Part shown: in pieces, positions 51,445-59,118 of the stretch
Layout of the letters: every line of letters begins with the position of its first letter
How positions within the stretch are numbered: position 1 is the stretch's first letter
Assembly: GCA_036351775.1 (NCBI GenBank)
Contig: JAZBPX010000043.1
Location: 43,165 to 107,164 of the forward strand
DNA: 64,000 nt
From: Pacificimonas sp036351775
GTDB lineage: Bacteria; Pseudomonadota; Alphaproteobacteria; Sphingomonadales; Sphingomonadaceae
Reading direction: 5' to 3'
Position numbers and translations under genes: made by a program
Notes under the pieces: generated by a model
The model's database searches: none
Told to the model about the DNA's origin: nothing
What the model saw: only the letters and a program-made list of their open reading frames with translations

Positions 51445-51732
51445 TCATCCTTCTGCCTGCACGCCGAGATCCATCCGGACGCTGGGGCCGGCGGCGCGCA
51501 TGCGTTCCTTGATGTGGGAGGGGACGGGGCCGTCGGCGGTTTCGTCGGCCTCGACCTCATAGGGGCCGTTGACGGCGCGGTTCGTCTGTTCGCGGTGCAT
51601 GATGGCGGCCGCCTGGTCAGGCCCCTCGCCCGCCTCGACAAAGGCAGCGTCAGCGACGTGCCGAGACCAGCCCTTGCCGGTCCACCAGACGACGTCGCCG
51701 GTCTCGAGATCATTGCCGGTGAGGATGATCAT
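51445..51732 (-). CDS. DUF2849 protein
   Basis: This 95-aa protein starts MIILTGNDLETGDVVWWTGK and has the DUF2849 features VVWWTGKGWSRHVADA and GPYEVEADETADGPVP. DUF2849 is found next to cysI and cobA-type genes in alphaproteobacteria and has no defined role. The start overlaps the cobA stop by 4 bp (ATGA). Confidence 0.9.
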   Translation of the reverse strand: MIILTGNDLETGDVVWWTGKGWSRHVADAAFVEAGEGPDQAAAIMHREQTNRAVNGPYEVEADETADGPVPSHIKERMRAAGPSVRMDLGVQAEG

Positions 51733-52505
51733 ATGGCCAGCGCCTCCAGCGCGTGGTCGGTGGTGACGCCCAGCCGGGCGACGTCGCCGACAATGATGAG
51801 CGCCGGGCTGCGCACAGCCTCACGCGCGACGAGATCCGGCAGGTCGGCAAGCACGCTGCGGAGGACACGCATTTCGGGGCGCGTGGCGTTTTCGAGGATC
51901 GCGACCGGCACATCCGGGGTCAGGCCGTCGTCCATCAGCTTTTCCGCAATCTGCGGCGCGGTCTTTACGCCCATGAAGATGACCAGCGTGCGGCCCTTTC
52001 CGGCAAGGCCCGCCCAGTTCTGGTCGGAGAGGCCCTTGCACTGGCCCGCGGCAAAACTGACGATGGAGGCATGGTCGCGGTGCGTCAGCGGCATGGCGGC
52101 GGCGGCGGCCCCGCCGAGCGCGGAGGAGATGCCGGGAACGACCTCCACGGGGACACCGGCGGCCTGCGCAGCGTCGACCTCTTCACCGCCGCGGCCGAAG
52201 ATGAAGGGATCGCCGCCCTTCACACGCGCAACGAGATGACCAGCCTGTGCTTCGGCGACAAGCAGCGCGCCGATCTCGTCCTGCGGCAGGGTGTGGCGCG
52301 CGCGCTTTTTCGCGACGGAGATGAAGCGCGCGCGGCGGTTGGCGAGCGCCAGAACAGCGTCCGAGACGAGACCGTCATGCACGATAACGCTCGCCCGTTC
52401 GAGAACGCGCACGGCCTTCACCGTCAGAAGGTCGGGGTCACCTGGCCCGGCACCAATCAGGACGATGCGGCCACGATGGGAGTTCTGGATCATGCCAGAG
52501 GACAT
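51729..52505 (-). CDS. cobA: Uroporphyrinogen-III C-methyltransferase (siroheme synthesis)
   Basis: This 258-aa SAM-dependent enzyme has VLIGAGPGDPDLLTVKAVRV, VKGGDPFIFGRGGEE, PGISSALGGAAAAAMPLTHRD and VIFMGVKTAPQI, the SUMT landmarks. It methylates uroporphyrinogen III to precorrin-2 for siroheme. The oxidase/chelatase part of CysG is absent. The start at ATG 52505 is chosen, though ATG 52493 is also possible. It heads the minus-strand sulfite-reduction operon. Confidence 0.93.
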   Translation of the reverse strand: MSSGMIQNSHRGRIVLIGAGPGDPDLLTVKAVRVLERASVIVHDGLVSDAVLALANRRARFISVAKKRARHTLPQDEIGALLVAEAQAGHLVARVKGGDPFIFGRGGEEVDAAQAAGVPVEVVPGISSALGGAAAAAMPLTHRDHASIVSFAAGQCKGLSDQNWAGLAGKGRTLVIFMGVKTAPQIAEKLMDDGLTPDVPVAILENATRPEMRVLRSVLADLPDLVAREAVRSPALIIVGDVARLGVTTDHALEALAI

Positions 52506-52594
52506 GAGACCGACATGCGGCGGCGACCACAAAGCGTTTCTTTCGTTATGAACAGAGCGGATTTCGGGTGGGCGCTGCAACCTGCCCCGCCTGG

Positions 52595-53371
52595 CTACTT
52601 CGCCTGCATCGATCCGGCGATCCTGCGGATGATGCTGCGCGGTATGAAGCGAACGGACCTTGCCGCCACATTATTGAGCGCGCCGGAGACGTTGACAGCC
52701 TTGTTCGCCTCGAGACCGGCGATGCCGTCGGCGGCGACCTTGGCGCTTGACGCGGCGAGGCCGGATTTGACGAGGCGGGTTCCGTTCATGTCGGCGGCCT
52801 CGAAGAACTCCGACTCGGTCGGGCCGGGACAGAGCGCGGACACCTTGATCCCGGTGCCGCGAACCTCCTCATGCAGCGCCTCGGTGAAGCTGAGGACATA
52901 GGCCTTGGTCGCGCAGTAGACGCCAAGATACGGGCCCGGCTGGAAAGCGGCGAGCGAGGCGACGTTCAGGATGCGGCCGTGGCCGCGCTGGATCATCGCG
53001 GGCAGAACGCGGGTCGTTAGCTCCGTCAGGGCGCGGATGTTCAGGTCGATCATGGACAGCTGGCGCTCGACGCCGTTCTCCGCAATCGACCCCTGCTAGC
53101 CGAAGCCGGCATTGTTGATCAGCCCGTCGATCTGGTGGCCCTTTGCAATCACCGCCTCGATCAGCGTGTTCGGGCCGCCGGGCGCGGCGAGGTCCGCCGT
53201 CACCACGTCCGCGCTGATTCTGTGCGCGGACGTCAGCTCCTCGGCCAGCGCGGTTAGCCGCTCCTCCCGCCGCGCGGTCAGGACGAGGTTCCAGCCGCGC
53301 TTCGCCGCTTCCCGCGCCAGGTCCGCGCCGATGCCTGCCGAGGCGCCCGTGATGATGGTGACGTCTGCCAT
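52595..53371 (-). pseudogene. Short-chain dehydrogenase/reductase with internal amber stop
   Basis: The reading frame runs from ATG 53371 (MADVTIITGASAGIGADLAR, AAGGA 8 bp upstream) through NNAGFG, meets TAG at 53096-53098, and continues in the same frame to 52595 with SIAENGVERQLSMIDLNIRA, NVAS, YCATKAY and a normal C terminus. The stop is the only defect seen. All catalytic residues (Ser in NVAS, YxxxK) remain. It is either a recent nonsense mutation, a sequencing error, or a read-through product. Confidence 0.85.
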
Positions 53372-53461
53372 GATCCAATCCTTCCATGCCGCGCGCCGCT
53401 GGACACGCCCTGCCCCATCCTTAAGACCCATGGCCGAAAATACGAACGGGAGCCGGGATAA

Positions 53462-55375
53462 ATGACGACATTTCTGAAGACGCTGGGCGCTGCGCTGCTA
53501 TTGACGGCCATGCCCACTGTAGCGGCCGCTGAGGAACGCCGCACGGAAGGCCAGCTGGTGATCGAAGGCGTGCCGGACATTCCCGCCGATGTCGAAGAGA
53601 CGATCCGCCGCTACCAGAATGTCAGGAGCCACGGCTTTCAGGACTTCCTGCCCGACGGCAGCATCCTGATTTCGACGCGGTTCGGCGAAGTCGCGCAAAT
53701 CCACCACGTCACCGAGCCGATGGGGGCGCGGCGGCAGCTAACCTTTTACGACGAGCCGATCGGCGGGGCCGTCGCCTATCCAGGCAAGTCGGCCTTCCTG
53801 TTCGGCAAGGACACCGGCGGCGACGAATTTTACCGCGGCTATTACCATGATATCGGCACGGGCGGCGTCTTTCCGTTCACGCCGGAGGGTGCGCGGGCCG
53901 GCGGCTTCCTGATTTCCGACGATGGCAGCCGCGTTGCCTATTATGTGGCGGAGGACGGCAATCCGGACTGGCGCATCGATGTCGCCCAGCCGCCGACCCG
54001 CATGGCGGCGCAGACCATCTATGACGGCCCCGGCGCGAACTTCCCGGCTGATTTCTCGGCGGACGGGCAGACCCTGGTATTGCAGCGCTATTACTCGGCG
54101 TCGCACAGCGATCTCTACCTCATCGACATGGAAACCGGCGCGGCGACCGAACTGCTGCCGGCCGAGGAGAACGCCTATGCCGGCGCGGCGGTCCTGCGCG
54201 ATGGCAGCGTCCTGACCGTGTCCGACCGCGGGTCGGACTATGCCACGATCCTTCGCATCGCGCCGGACGGCACGGCGCAGGACATGACGCCCGGCATCAA
54301 CTGGGATGTAGATGGAATGGCGCTGTCGCCCGACGAGACGCGCGTCGCCTTCACGCTGAACGAAGACGGTTTCGGGTCGCTGAAGTTTCTCGATCTGACC
54401 AGCGGGCTGGTGACCGACGGGCCGCAGCTGCCTGCCGGGATCGTCTATGGACCAGACTGGCATCCGGCTGGGCGGCTGGTCGGCTTTACGCTGACGGCGG
54501 CCACGAGTCCGGCGGATGTTTACACCTATGACACGGAGAACCGCGACCTGACGCGCTGGACTCAGGCGGAACTTGGGGGCCTCAATACCGCGCGCTTCGT
54601 GGAGCCGGAGCTGGTGCGCTATCCGAGCGCCGGGTTCGCCATTCCCGCCTTCGTTTACAAACCGGCCGGCGAGGGGCCGCACCCGGTCATCATCCAGATC
54701 CACGGCGGGCCGGAGGGGCAGTCGCGCCCCTCCTTCTCCTCAACCTGGCAATATTGGGTGAACGAGCTGGACGCGGCCGTCATTCGCCCGAACGTGCGCG
54801 GCTCGGACGGGTACGGCGAGGAATACCGCTCGATGGACAATGGCATCAACCGGAAGCGGTCGGTGGAGGATATTGGCGCGCTCCTCGACTGGATCGCCGA
54901 GCAGCCGGACCTCGATGAAGACAGGGTCATCGTCTATGGCGGCAGCTATGGCGGCTATATGGTTCTCGCCAGCATGGTCGATTATGCCGACCGCCTGCTC
55001 GCTGGTGTGAACATCGTCGGGATCAGCGACTTCAGGACGTTCCTGACCAACACCAAGGGCTATCGCCGCGACCTGCGCCGGGCCGAATATGGCGACGAGC
55101 GCGACCCGGAAATCGCCGCCTTCTTCGATGAGATCAGCCCGCTGAACAATGCGGACCGGATCACGAAGCCGCTGTTCATCATCCAGGGCGCGAACGACCC
55201 GCGGGTGCCCGCTTCGGAAGCGGAACAGATCCTCGCCGCGATGCGGGAGAACGGGACAAAAGCCTGGTATCTCCTCGCGATGGACGAGGGGCACGGTTTC
55301 CGCAAGAAATCGAACCGCGACTACCAGCGCGCGGCGGAAACGCTGTTCCTGCAGCGGGTTCTGGAGGAGGAGTAA
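53462..55375 (+). CDS. Prolyl oligopeptidase-family (S9) peptidase, exported
   Basis: This 637-aa protein has a signal peptide (MTTFLKTLGAALLLTAMPTVAAA), a seven-bladed propeller region and an alpha/beta hydrolase C-terminal domain with Ser495 (GGSYGGYM), Asp579 (GANDPRVP) and His611 (DEGHGF). It probably cleaves peptides in the periplasm, and substrate preference is unknown. The cupin gene follows by 27 bp. Confidence 0.92.
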   Translation: MTTFLKTLGAALLLTAMPTVAAAEERRTEGQLVIEGVPDIPADVEETIRRYQNVRSHGFQDFLPDGSILISTRFGEVAQIHHVTEPMGARRQLTFYDEPIGGAVAYPGKSAFLFGKDTGGDEFYRGYYHDIGTGGVFPFTPEGARAGGFLISDDGSRVAYYVAEDGNPDWRIDVAQPPTRMAAQTIYDGPGANFPADFSADGQTLVLQRYYSASHSDLYLIDMETGAATELLPAEENAYAGAAVLRDGSVLTVSDRGSDYATILRIAPDGTAQDMTPGINWDVDGMALSPDETRVAFTLNEDGFGSLKFLDLTSGLVTDGPQLPAGIVYGPDWHPAGRLVGFTLTAATSPADVYTYDTENRDLTRWTQAELGGLNTARFVEPELVRYPSAGFAIPAFVYKPAGEGPHPVIIQIHGGPEGQSRPSFSSTWQYWVNELDAAVIRPNVRGSDGYGEEYRSMDNGINRKRSVEDIGALLDWIAEQPDLDEDRVIVYGGSYGGYMVLASMVDYADRLLAGVNIVGISDFRTFLTNTKGYRRDLRRAEYGDERDPEIAAFFDEISPLNNADRITKPLFIIQGANDPRVPASEAEQILAAMRENGTKAWYLLAMDEGHGFRKKSNRDYQRAAETLFLQRVLEEE

Positions 55376-55402
55376 GAGAAGGGAAGTCGAGGGAGAACGG
55401 AG

Positions 55403-55966
55403 ATGTTGCGGGCATTGTTGTTATCCGCACTGGCCGGCATGGCCGTCGCGGCAAACGCGCACGAGCCGAGAGTGGTAGCGCCGGGCGAAGGCCGGACGGT
55501 GGAGGTACCGTTTCACGGGACGCGGCTGCTGCTCTCGGACCAGATGTCGGAGGGGAGTGTGTCAATCTACGAGTTCGACCTCGGTCCCGGCACCGCAGGC
55601 GCGCCGCCCCATAAACACACGCACGAGGATGAATATGCCTATGTGCTCGGCGGCGAGATCAGCTTCATGATCGGCGACAACGTTGTTGTGGCAGGCCCCG
55701 GAACGCTCGCCGCGCTGACGCGCGGGACACCGCACGGGTTCTGGAATGCTGGCGAGATGCCGGCACGCGCGCTGTTCATCGTGTCCGAAGGCCGATTCGA
55801 GCGGTTCTTCGATGCCGTGGCCATGGGCTTTCGCGAGGAAAGACCGGTTAGCCCTGACGCTGCGAATGCGATGGTCGGACGCATTGCGGCGGCGCACGGC
55901 ATCACCATGCGGCCGGACCTTATCCCACCCGAGGCGGCGCGCTACTTCGCGCCTCCAGCAGACTGA
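55403..55966 (+). CDS. Exported cupin-domain protein
   Basis: This 187-aa protein has a signal peptide (MLRALLLSALAGMAVAANA-HE) and a cupin core with PPHKHTHEDEYAYVLGGEI (metal-binding His/Glu motif 1) and GTPHGFWN (motif 2). The ligands look complete. Function unknown; it might act on phenolics or carbohydrates. It shares a transcript direction with the S9 peptidase gene. Confidence 0.85.
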   Translation: MLRALLLSALAGMAVAANAHEPRVVAPGEGRTVEVPFHGTRLLLSDQMSEGSVSIYEFDLGPGTAGAPPHKHTHEDEYAYVLGGEISFMIGDNVVVAGPGTLAALTRGTPHGFWNAGEMPARALFIVSEGRFERFFDAVAMGFREERPVSPDAANAMVGRIAAAHGITMRPDLIPPEAARYFAPPAD

Positions 55967-55969
55967 CGA

Positions 55970-56052
55970 TCAGGCCGCGAGCGGGAAGCGGAGGAGTTTT
56001 CTGCGGCGGGCGCTGGGCGAGGAATAGAGGGCACCGAACACGGGGCGCGGAG
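55970..56052 (-). pseudogene. pdeM 3' end fragment
   Basis: Read on the minus strand, the bases encode PVFGALYSSPSARRRKLLRF then PLAA-stop. The last residues match the PdeM end (REKLLRFPLAA-stop at 56702) and FGAL matches the earlier PAFGALTGG in PdeM, so this looks like an internally deleted C-terminal copy. It lies just before a toxin-antitoxin pair, and intact pdeM lies right after it. The relation is by short similarity only, so some doubt remains. Confidence 0.6.
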
Positions 56053-56058
56053 GTTCAT

Positions 56059-56101
56059 ATTGTCTACTATTATTGACACTCCGCGTGCGATCAGGTAACG
56101 A
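56059..56101 (+). promoter_or_regulatory. Candidate promoter of the toxin-antitoxin pair
   Basis: This AT-rich stretch contrasts with its surroundings. TTGACA at 56073-56078 is followed 17 bp later by TAACGA, a poor -10. An alternative -10, TATTAT, lies at 56068-56073. TGTC and GACA arms around TACTATTATT could be an antitoxin operator. None of these is decisive. Confidence 0.35.
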
Positions 56102-56107
56102 CCGTAA

Positions 56108-56428
56108 ATGAAGTCTGTTCGGCAGACCGAAGCGTTTGCGAAATGGGCTGCGGGGTTAAAAGACGCCGATGTCCGCCGCCGGATTTCGGTTGCTGTGTCC
56201 AAGCTTCGTGTAGGCTTGGGCGATATCAAGCCACTGGGCGGTGGACTTTTTGAAACGCGGTTGCCCTTCGGGCCGGGATACCGCCTTTACTTTGTTGAGC
56301 GGGGCGAGGTCGTCATCGTCCTGCTGATCGCTGGAACGAAGCGGCGCCAGTCCGCCGACATTCGGCAGGCCCGCGCAATGGCGGAACAGATCAGGGAAGA
56401 CGAGCATGACGAAGACGATGGCGTTTGA
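56108..56428 (+). CDS. RelE/ParE-superfamily toxin (HigB-type, COG3657)
   Basis: This 106-aa protein starts MKSVRQTEAFAKWAAGLKDA and contains VSKLRVGLGDIKPLGGGLFE, RLPFGPGYRLYFVERGEVV and a KRRQSADIRQARAMAEQI tail, the pattern of addiction-module killer proteins with the GxGYRLYF core. The antitoxin gene overlaps its 3' end by 23 bp, so the pair is co-transcribed with toxin first. It is probably an mRNA interferase. The upstream AT-rich stretch is atypical for the window. Confidence 0.88.
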   Translation: MKSVRQTEAFAKWAAGLKDADVRRRISVAVSKLRVGLGDIKPLGGGLFETRLPFGPGYRLYFVERGEVVIVLLIAGTKRRQSADIRQARAMAEQIREDEHDEDDGV

Positions 56429-56705
56429 TGAGGCGGCCCTGCTCGACACGCCGGCGCAGCGGGCCGCCTATCTCCAGGACATTCTCGATACCGGGAATGA
56501 GGAGCTGATTGCCCACGCCATGGGCGTAGTCCTGCGCGCCGAAGGTATGTCGGCGGTTGCGGAGGCGGCCGATATTTCTCGCGCAAATCTTTATAAATCT
56601 TTCGATCACGGGCGAAATCCCGGATTTCTGACGGTCCAGAAAACCCTCCGCGCAGCGGGCCTTGCGCTTCGCGTCGAGCCGATCAGGCCGAAAGACCCAG
56701 CCTAG
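56406..56705 (+). CDS. Antitoxin with HTH domain (HigA-type, COG3636)
   Basis: This 99-aa protein has the family elements AAYLQDILDTGNEELIAHAM and the HTH SAVAEAADISRANLYKSFDH, followed by NPGFLTVQKTLRAAGLALRV. It would neutralise the toxin and autoregulate the operon. The stop overlaps the pdeM stop on the other strand by 4 bp (CTAG). The pair sits between two copies of the pdeM 3' end. Confidence 0.88.
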   Translation: MTKTMAFDEAALLDTPAQRAAYLQDILDTGNEELIAHAMGVVLRAEGMSAVAEAADISRANLYKSFDHGRNPGFLTVQKTLRAAGLALRVEPIRPKDPA

Positions 56706-57364
56706 GCGGCCAGCGGGAAGCGGAGCAGCTTTTCGCGGACGGGGATGATGGCCGTGGCGTCGCCGCCGATGGCTTTCAGGATGGGCGGCGATCCAGCGTC
56801 GAGACCGCCGGTCAGTGCGCCGAATGCGGGCAGGATTATCTTCGTTGCCGAGACCACATAACAACGGCGGGAGACGCCGCGGCCGCGCAGGCGCAGGCGC
56901 AGCTTCGGATGGAAGTGGCCGGAAAGTTCGGGACGCGGGTCGCCCGGTTCGGCCTCGTGGCGCAGGGTGAGGCCGTCCACCTCTGCCTCTTCGACGATGC
57001 GCCCGCCGCAGGCGTCGCCGAAACCCGGATCGTGATTGCCGGTAATCCAGGTCCAGTCGGTCTCACCGGTCAGACGTTCGAGCAGCGCGCGCGGCTCCTC
57101 CGGCAAACGGTCGCAGCCATGCCGGTCATGGAAGGAATCGCCGAGGCACCAGACCTCCCGCGCGCTGGTGTTCGCAATTGCCGACTCGACGCGCTGCAGC
57201 GTTTCCAGGCTGTCATAGGGCGGCAGCATCTGGCCGCGCCCGGCAAACCAGCTCGCCTTTTCAAGATGCAGGTCAGCAAGCAGCAGCGCGCGGCGTGCAG
57301 GCCAGAACAGCGCGCCGTCCGCCAGCGGGACCAGGTCGTGACCACAGAACGAAAGGGGAACCAT
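56702..57364 (-). CDS. pdeM: Ligase-associated DNA damage response endonuclease PdeM
   Basis: This 220-aa calcineurin-like phosphoesterase has LLADLHLEK, CLGDSFHD, TGNHDPGF and LSGHFHPKL, the metal-binding motifs. It belongs to the four-component repair set of Lhr helicase, PdeM, DNA ligase and exonuclease. ATG 57364 gives MVPLSFCGHDLVPLADG. Normally it directly follows lhr, but here three genes intervene (58.5 kb area). The ligase-associated name is from the family, not shown here. Confidence 0.92.
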   Translation of the reverse strand: MVPLSFCGHDLVPLADGALFWPARRALLLADLHLEKASWFAGRGQMLPPYDSLETLQRVESAIANTSAREVWCLGDSFHDRHGCDRLPEEPRALLERLTGETDWTWITGNHDPGFGDACGGRIVEEAEVDGLTLRHEAEPGDPRPELSGHFHPKLRLRLRGRGVSRRCYVVSATKIILPAFGALTGGLDAGSPPILKAIGGDATAIIPVREKLLRFPLAA

Positions 57365-57446
57365 GAAGCTGTCTATGCTGGCTGCGCCCACGCTTCGTCA
57401 AGCGGGTGCATGCGCGTTTCCCGTGGATAAGCCCGCGCCGCGGCGC

Positions 57447-58430
57447 TCAGCAATTCCGGTTGATGCGCGAAGCCCGGCAGCCGGTGGCGAACATCCCCTC
57501 GAAAGTCGGGCGGCTGTAGGGCAGGTCGAAGGCGACCAGTCGGTTCGGAAAGTCGACCTCCACATTCCGAAAGCTCCTCAGCATCGACATGCCGAGAAGG
57601 ATCGCCGGTTCCTCGTCCAGCCCCAGTTCAGCGAACACGGGCGCATCGGAGAAGACGACGCGCCCGCCCGCCATCGTGATCTTGTCGATCTGAAGCCGCT
57701 TTATATAGGCCATGTCGCCGTCAAGGCCGTTGCCCATCACGTCGACCAGCTCGACGTCCTGCAGGTTACGTGCACGGCGGATCAGGGCCGCGCGCGTTGG
57801 TTCGTTCGCGACCGTTACCTGCGCGCCCGTATCGACGACGACTTTCACATTGACGCCGTTCAGCTTGGCGTCGGTCAGGATCATGCGGCCGTTCAACCGG
57901 CGCGCGATAATCGTGATGACCGACCGGTCGCGGCGATAGGCACGCTCGGGATTGTTGCGAATGGCCGCGGGCTCGATCGTCATGACCTGGTCCTTCATGT
58001 CGATCAGGATCTTCGAGTTTTGCAGCGAGTCGAGGCCAAGAAGACCCTGCGCGCCGAGGCGGCCGGACGAGACGGCCGGCGCGACGAGGCCGACGACCCC
58101 GTCACCCGCAACGCCCAGCTCTTCGACGATGTAAAGCGGGACCGGATATACGCCGGAGATAGTGTGGATCAGGCCCTCGCCGTCAGGCTCCAGGCCAAGG
58201 TCGGCGGCGAGTTCGTAGGTGATCATCGTCCGCTCTGCGCCGGTATCGATGACGAAGGGGTACGGCCCCTCACCGTTCACGGATACATCGACCGTCATGC
58301 GGTTCGAACGATCCTGACCCAGCGTCACCTCCATGGCGTCCTCGTCGGACGGAGGCGGCGGTTCGGGCGTATTCATGCCCGTCAGCATCACGGCTGAAAT
58401 GGCTGCTGCAACCGCGCGGAACCTGATCAT
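57447..58430 (-). CDS. Exported retropepsin-like aspartyl protease (two DTG domains)
   Basis: This 327-aa protein begins with a signal peptide (MIRFRAVAAAISAVMLTGM) and has two aspartic-protease half-sites, PFVIDTGAERTMI and VVVDTGAQVTVAN, each followed by the fold's GLLGLDSL or ILLGMSML strand. The two domains could form an intramolecular pseudo-dimer. ATG 58430 has GGGGACG upstream. It lies between lhr and pdeM on the same strand. Substrate unknown. Confidence 0.88.
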   Translation of the reverse strand: MIRFRAVAAAISAVMLTGMNTPEPPPPSDEDAMEVTLGQDRSNRMTVDVSVNGEGPYPFVIDTGAERTMITYELAADLGLEPDGEGLIHTISGVYPVPLYIVEELGVAGDGVVGLVAPAVSSGRLGAQGLLGLDSLQNSKILIDMKDQVMTIEPAAIRNNPERAYRRDRSVITIIARRLNGRMILTDAKLNGVNVKVVVDTGAQVTVANEPTRAALIRRARNLQDVELVDVMGNGLDGDMAYIKRLQIDKITMAGGRVVFSDAPVFAELGLDEEPAILLGMSMLRSFRNVEVDFPNRLVAFDLPYSRPTFEGMFATGCRASRINRNC

Positions 58431-58553
58431 GACGACGTCCCCAAAGGAGCCTTGCATCTAACTCGTAACAGAGCATCGTCTTTACGGGAAGGCGGCGGGC
58501 TTATGCGTCCGATCAGCGCATTCAGGGCCTTGGCGAACGATAGGTCGCGGGTT

Positions 58554-58844
58554 TCAAAGGTTCCGGCCCAGACGGGCGATCTCAACCTTCAGTTCGCCGA
58601 TCTCACGGTCTCGCTCGGCAAGCGCTGCCGACAGAGCGATGACCTTCTCACCATAGGCGTCACGCTGCGCGATGATCCGCCCCAGAACCGTCTGCACGGC
58701 CTGCATCTCATCATGTTTGGCATGAAGTTCATCGAGAGCCCGTACCAGCGTGCGCCGTTCTACACGGTAGCCTTTTCGATCAAGGGCCTTTTCCAGAAAC
58801 GTGCTTCCAAGCTTGTCGGCCAGCCAGCCGAGAAACGCTTCCAA
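58554..58844 (-). CDS. Small coiled-coil protein (96 aa, TTG start)
   Basis: It starts at TTG 58844 with AGGACGG upstream, giving MEAFLGWLADKLGSTFLEKA. The middle and C-terminal part is a coiled coil (AYGEKVIALSAALAERDREI followed by GELKVEIARL). No family is recognised. It is 11 bp from the upstream small gene and belongs to the lhr-pdeM stretch. Confidence 0.55.
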   Translation of the reverse strand: MEAFLGWLADKLGSTFLEKALDRKGYRVERRTLVRALDELHAKHDEMQAVQTVLGRIIAQRDAYGEKVIALSAALAERDREIGELKVEIARLGRNL

Positions 58845-58855
58845 CGCAAACCGTC

Positions 58856-59083
58856 CTACGAGCCCGCAGAAACCTCAGGTGCCCGCGACTCGCGACTCTC
58901 CGCCGCACGAACGCGTTCCTCGAGCCGCCGCCCATCAACATCCGCTTTGCGAATTTGGGAGCAGATGTCATCCACTACGGCCTCGTTCCTGCGAAGGGCA
59001 TCGGCGACCGCGACAAGCAATTCATCGCTTTCCGCATCGAGCGAGACGCCCGAGGTGTTGGAAGAGTTCGTTGCCGTTGCCAT
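58856..59083 (-). CDS. Small helical protein (75 aa)
   Basis: From ATG 59083 the protein begins MATATNSSNTSGVSLDAESD and continues with a charged helical region (VDDICSQIRKADVDGRRLEE). A TTG at 59122 would add 13 residues but overlaps the lhr stop. It lies 35 bp after lhr. No function is known. Confidence 0.55.
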   Translation of the reverse strand: MATATNSSNTSGVSLDAESDELLVAVADALRRNEAVVDDICSQIRKADVDGRRLEERVRAAESRESRAPEVSAGS

Positions 59084-59118
59084 AGGCCGTAAATAGCGAT
59101 TGTCGGCTAACTTCGCAA

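Noticed and set aside
53096..53098. The amber codon in the SDR gene as a pyrrolysine codon
   Set aside because: No pyl genes are in the window, this organism type does not use pyrrolysine, and the residue sits in a common SDR loop.
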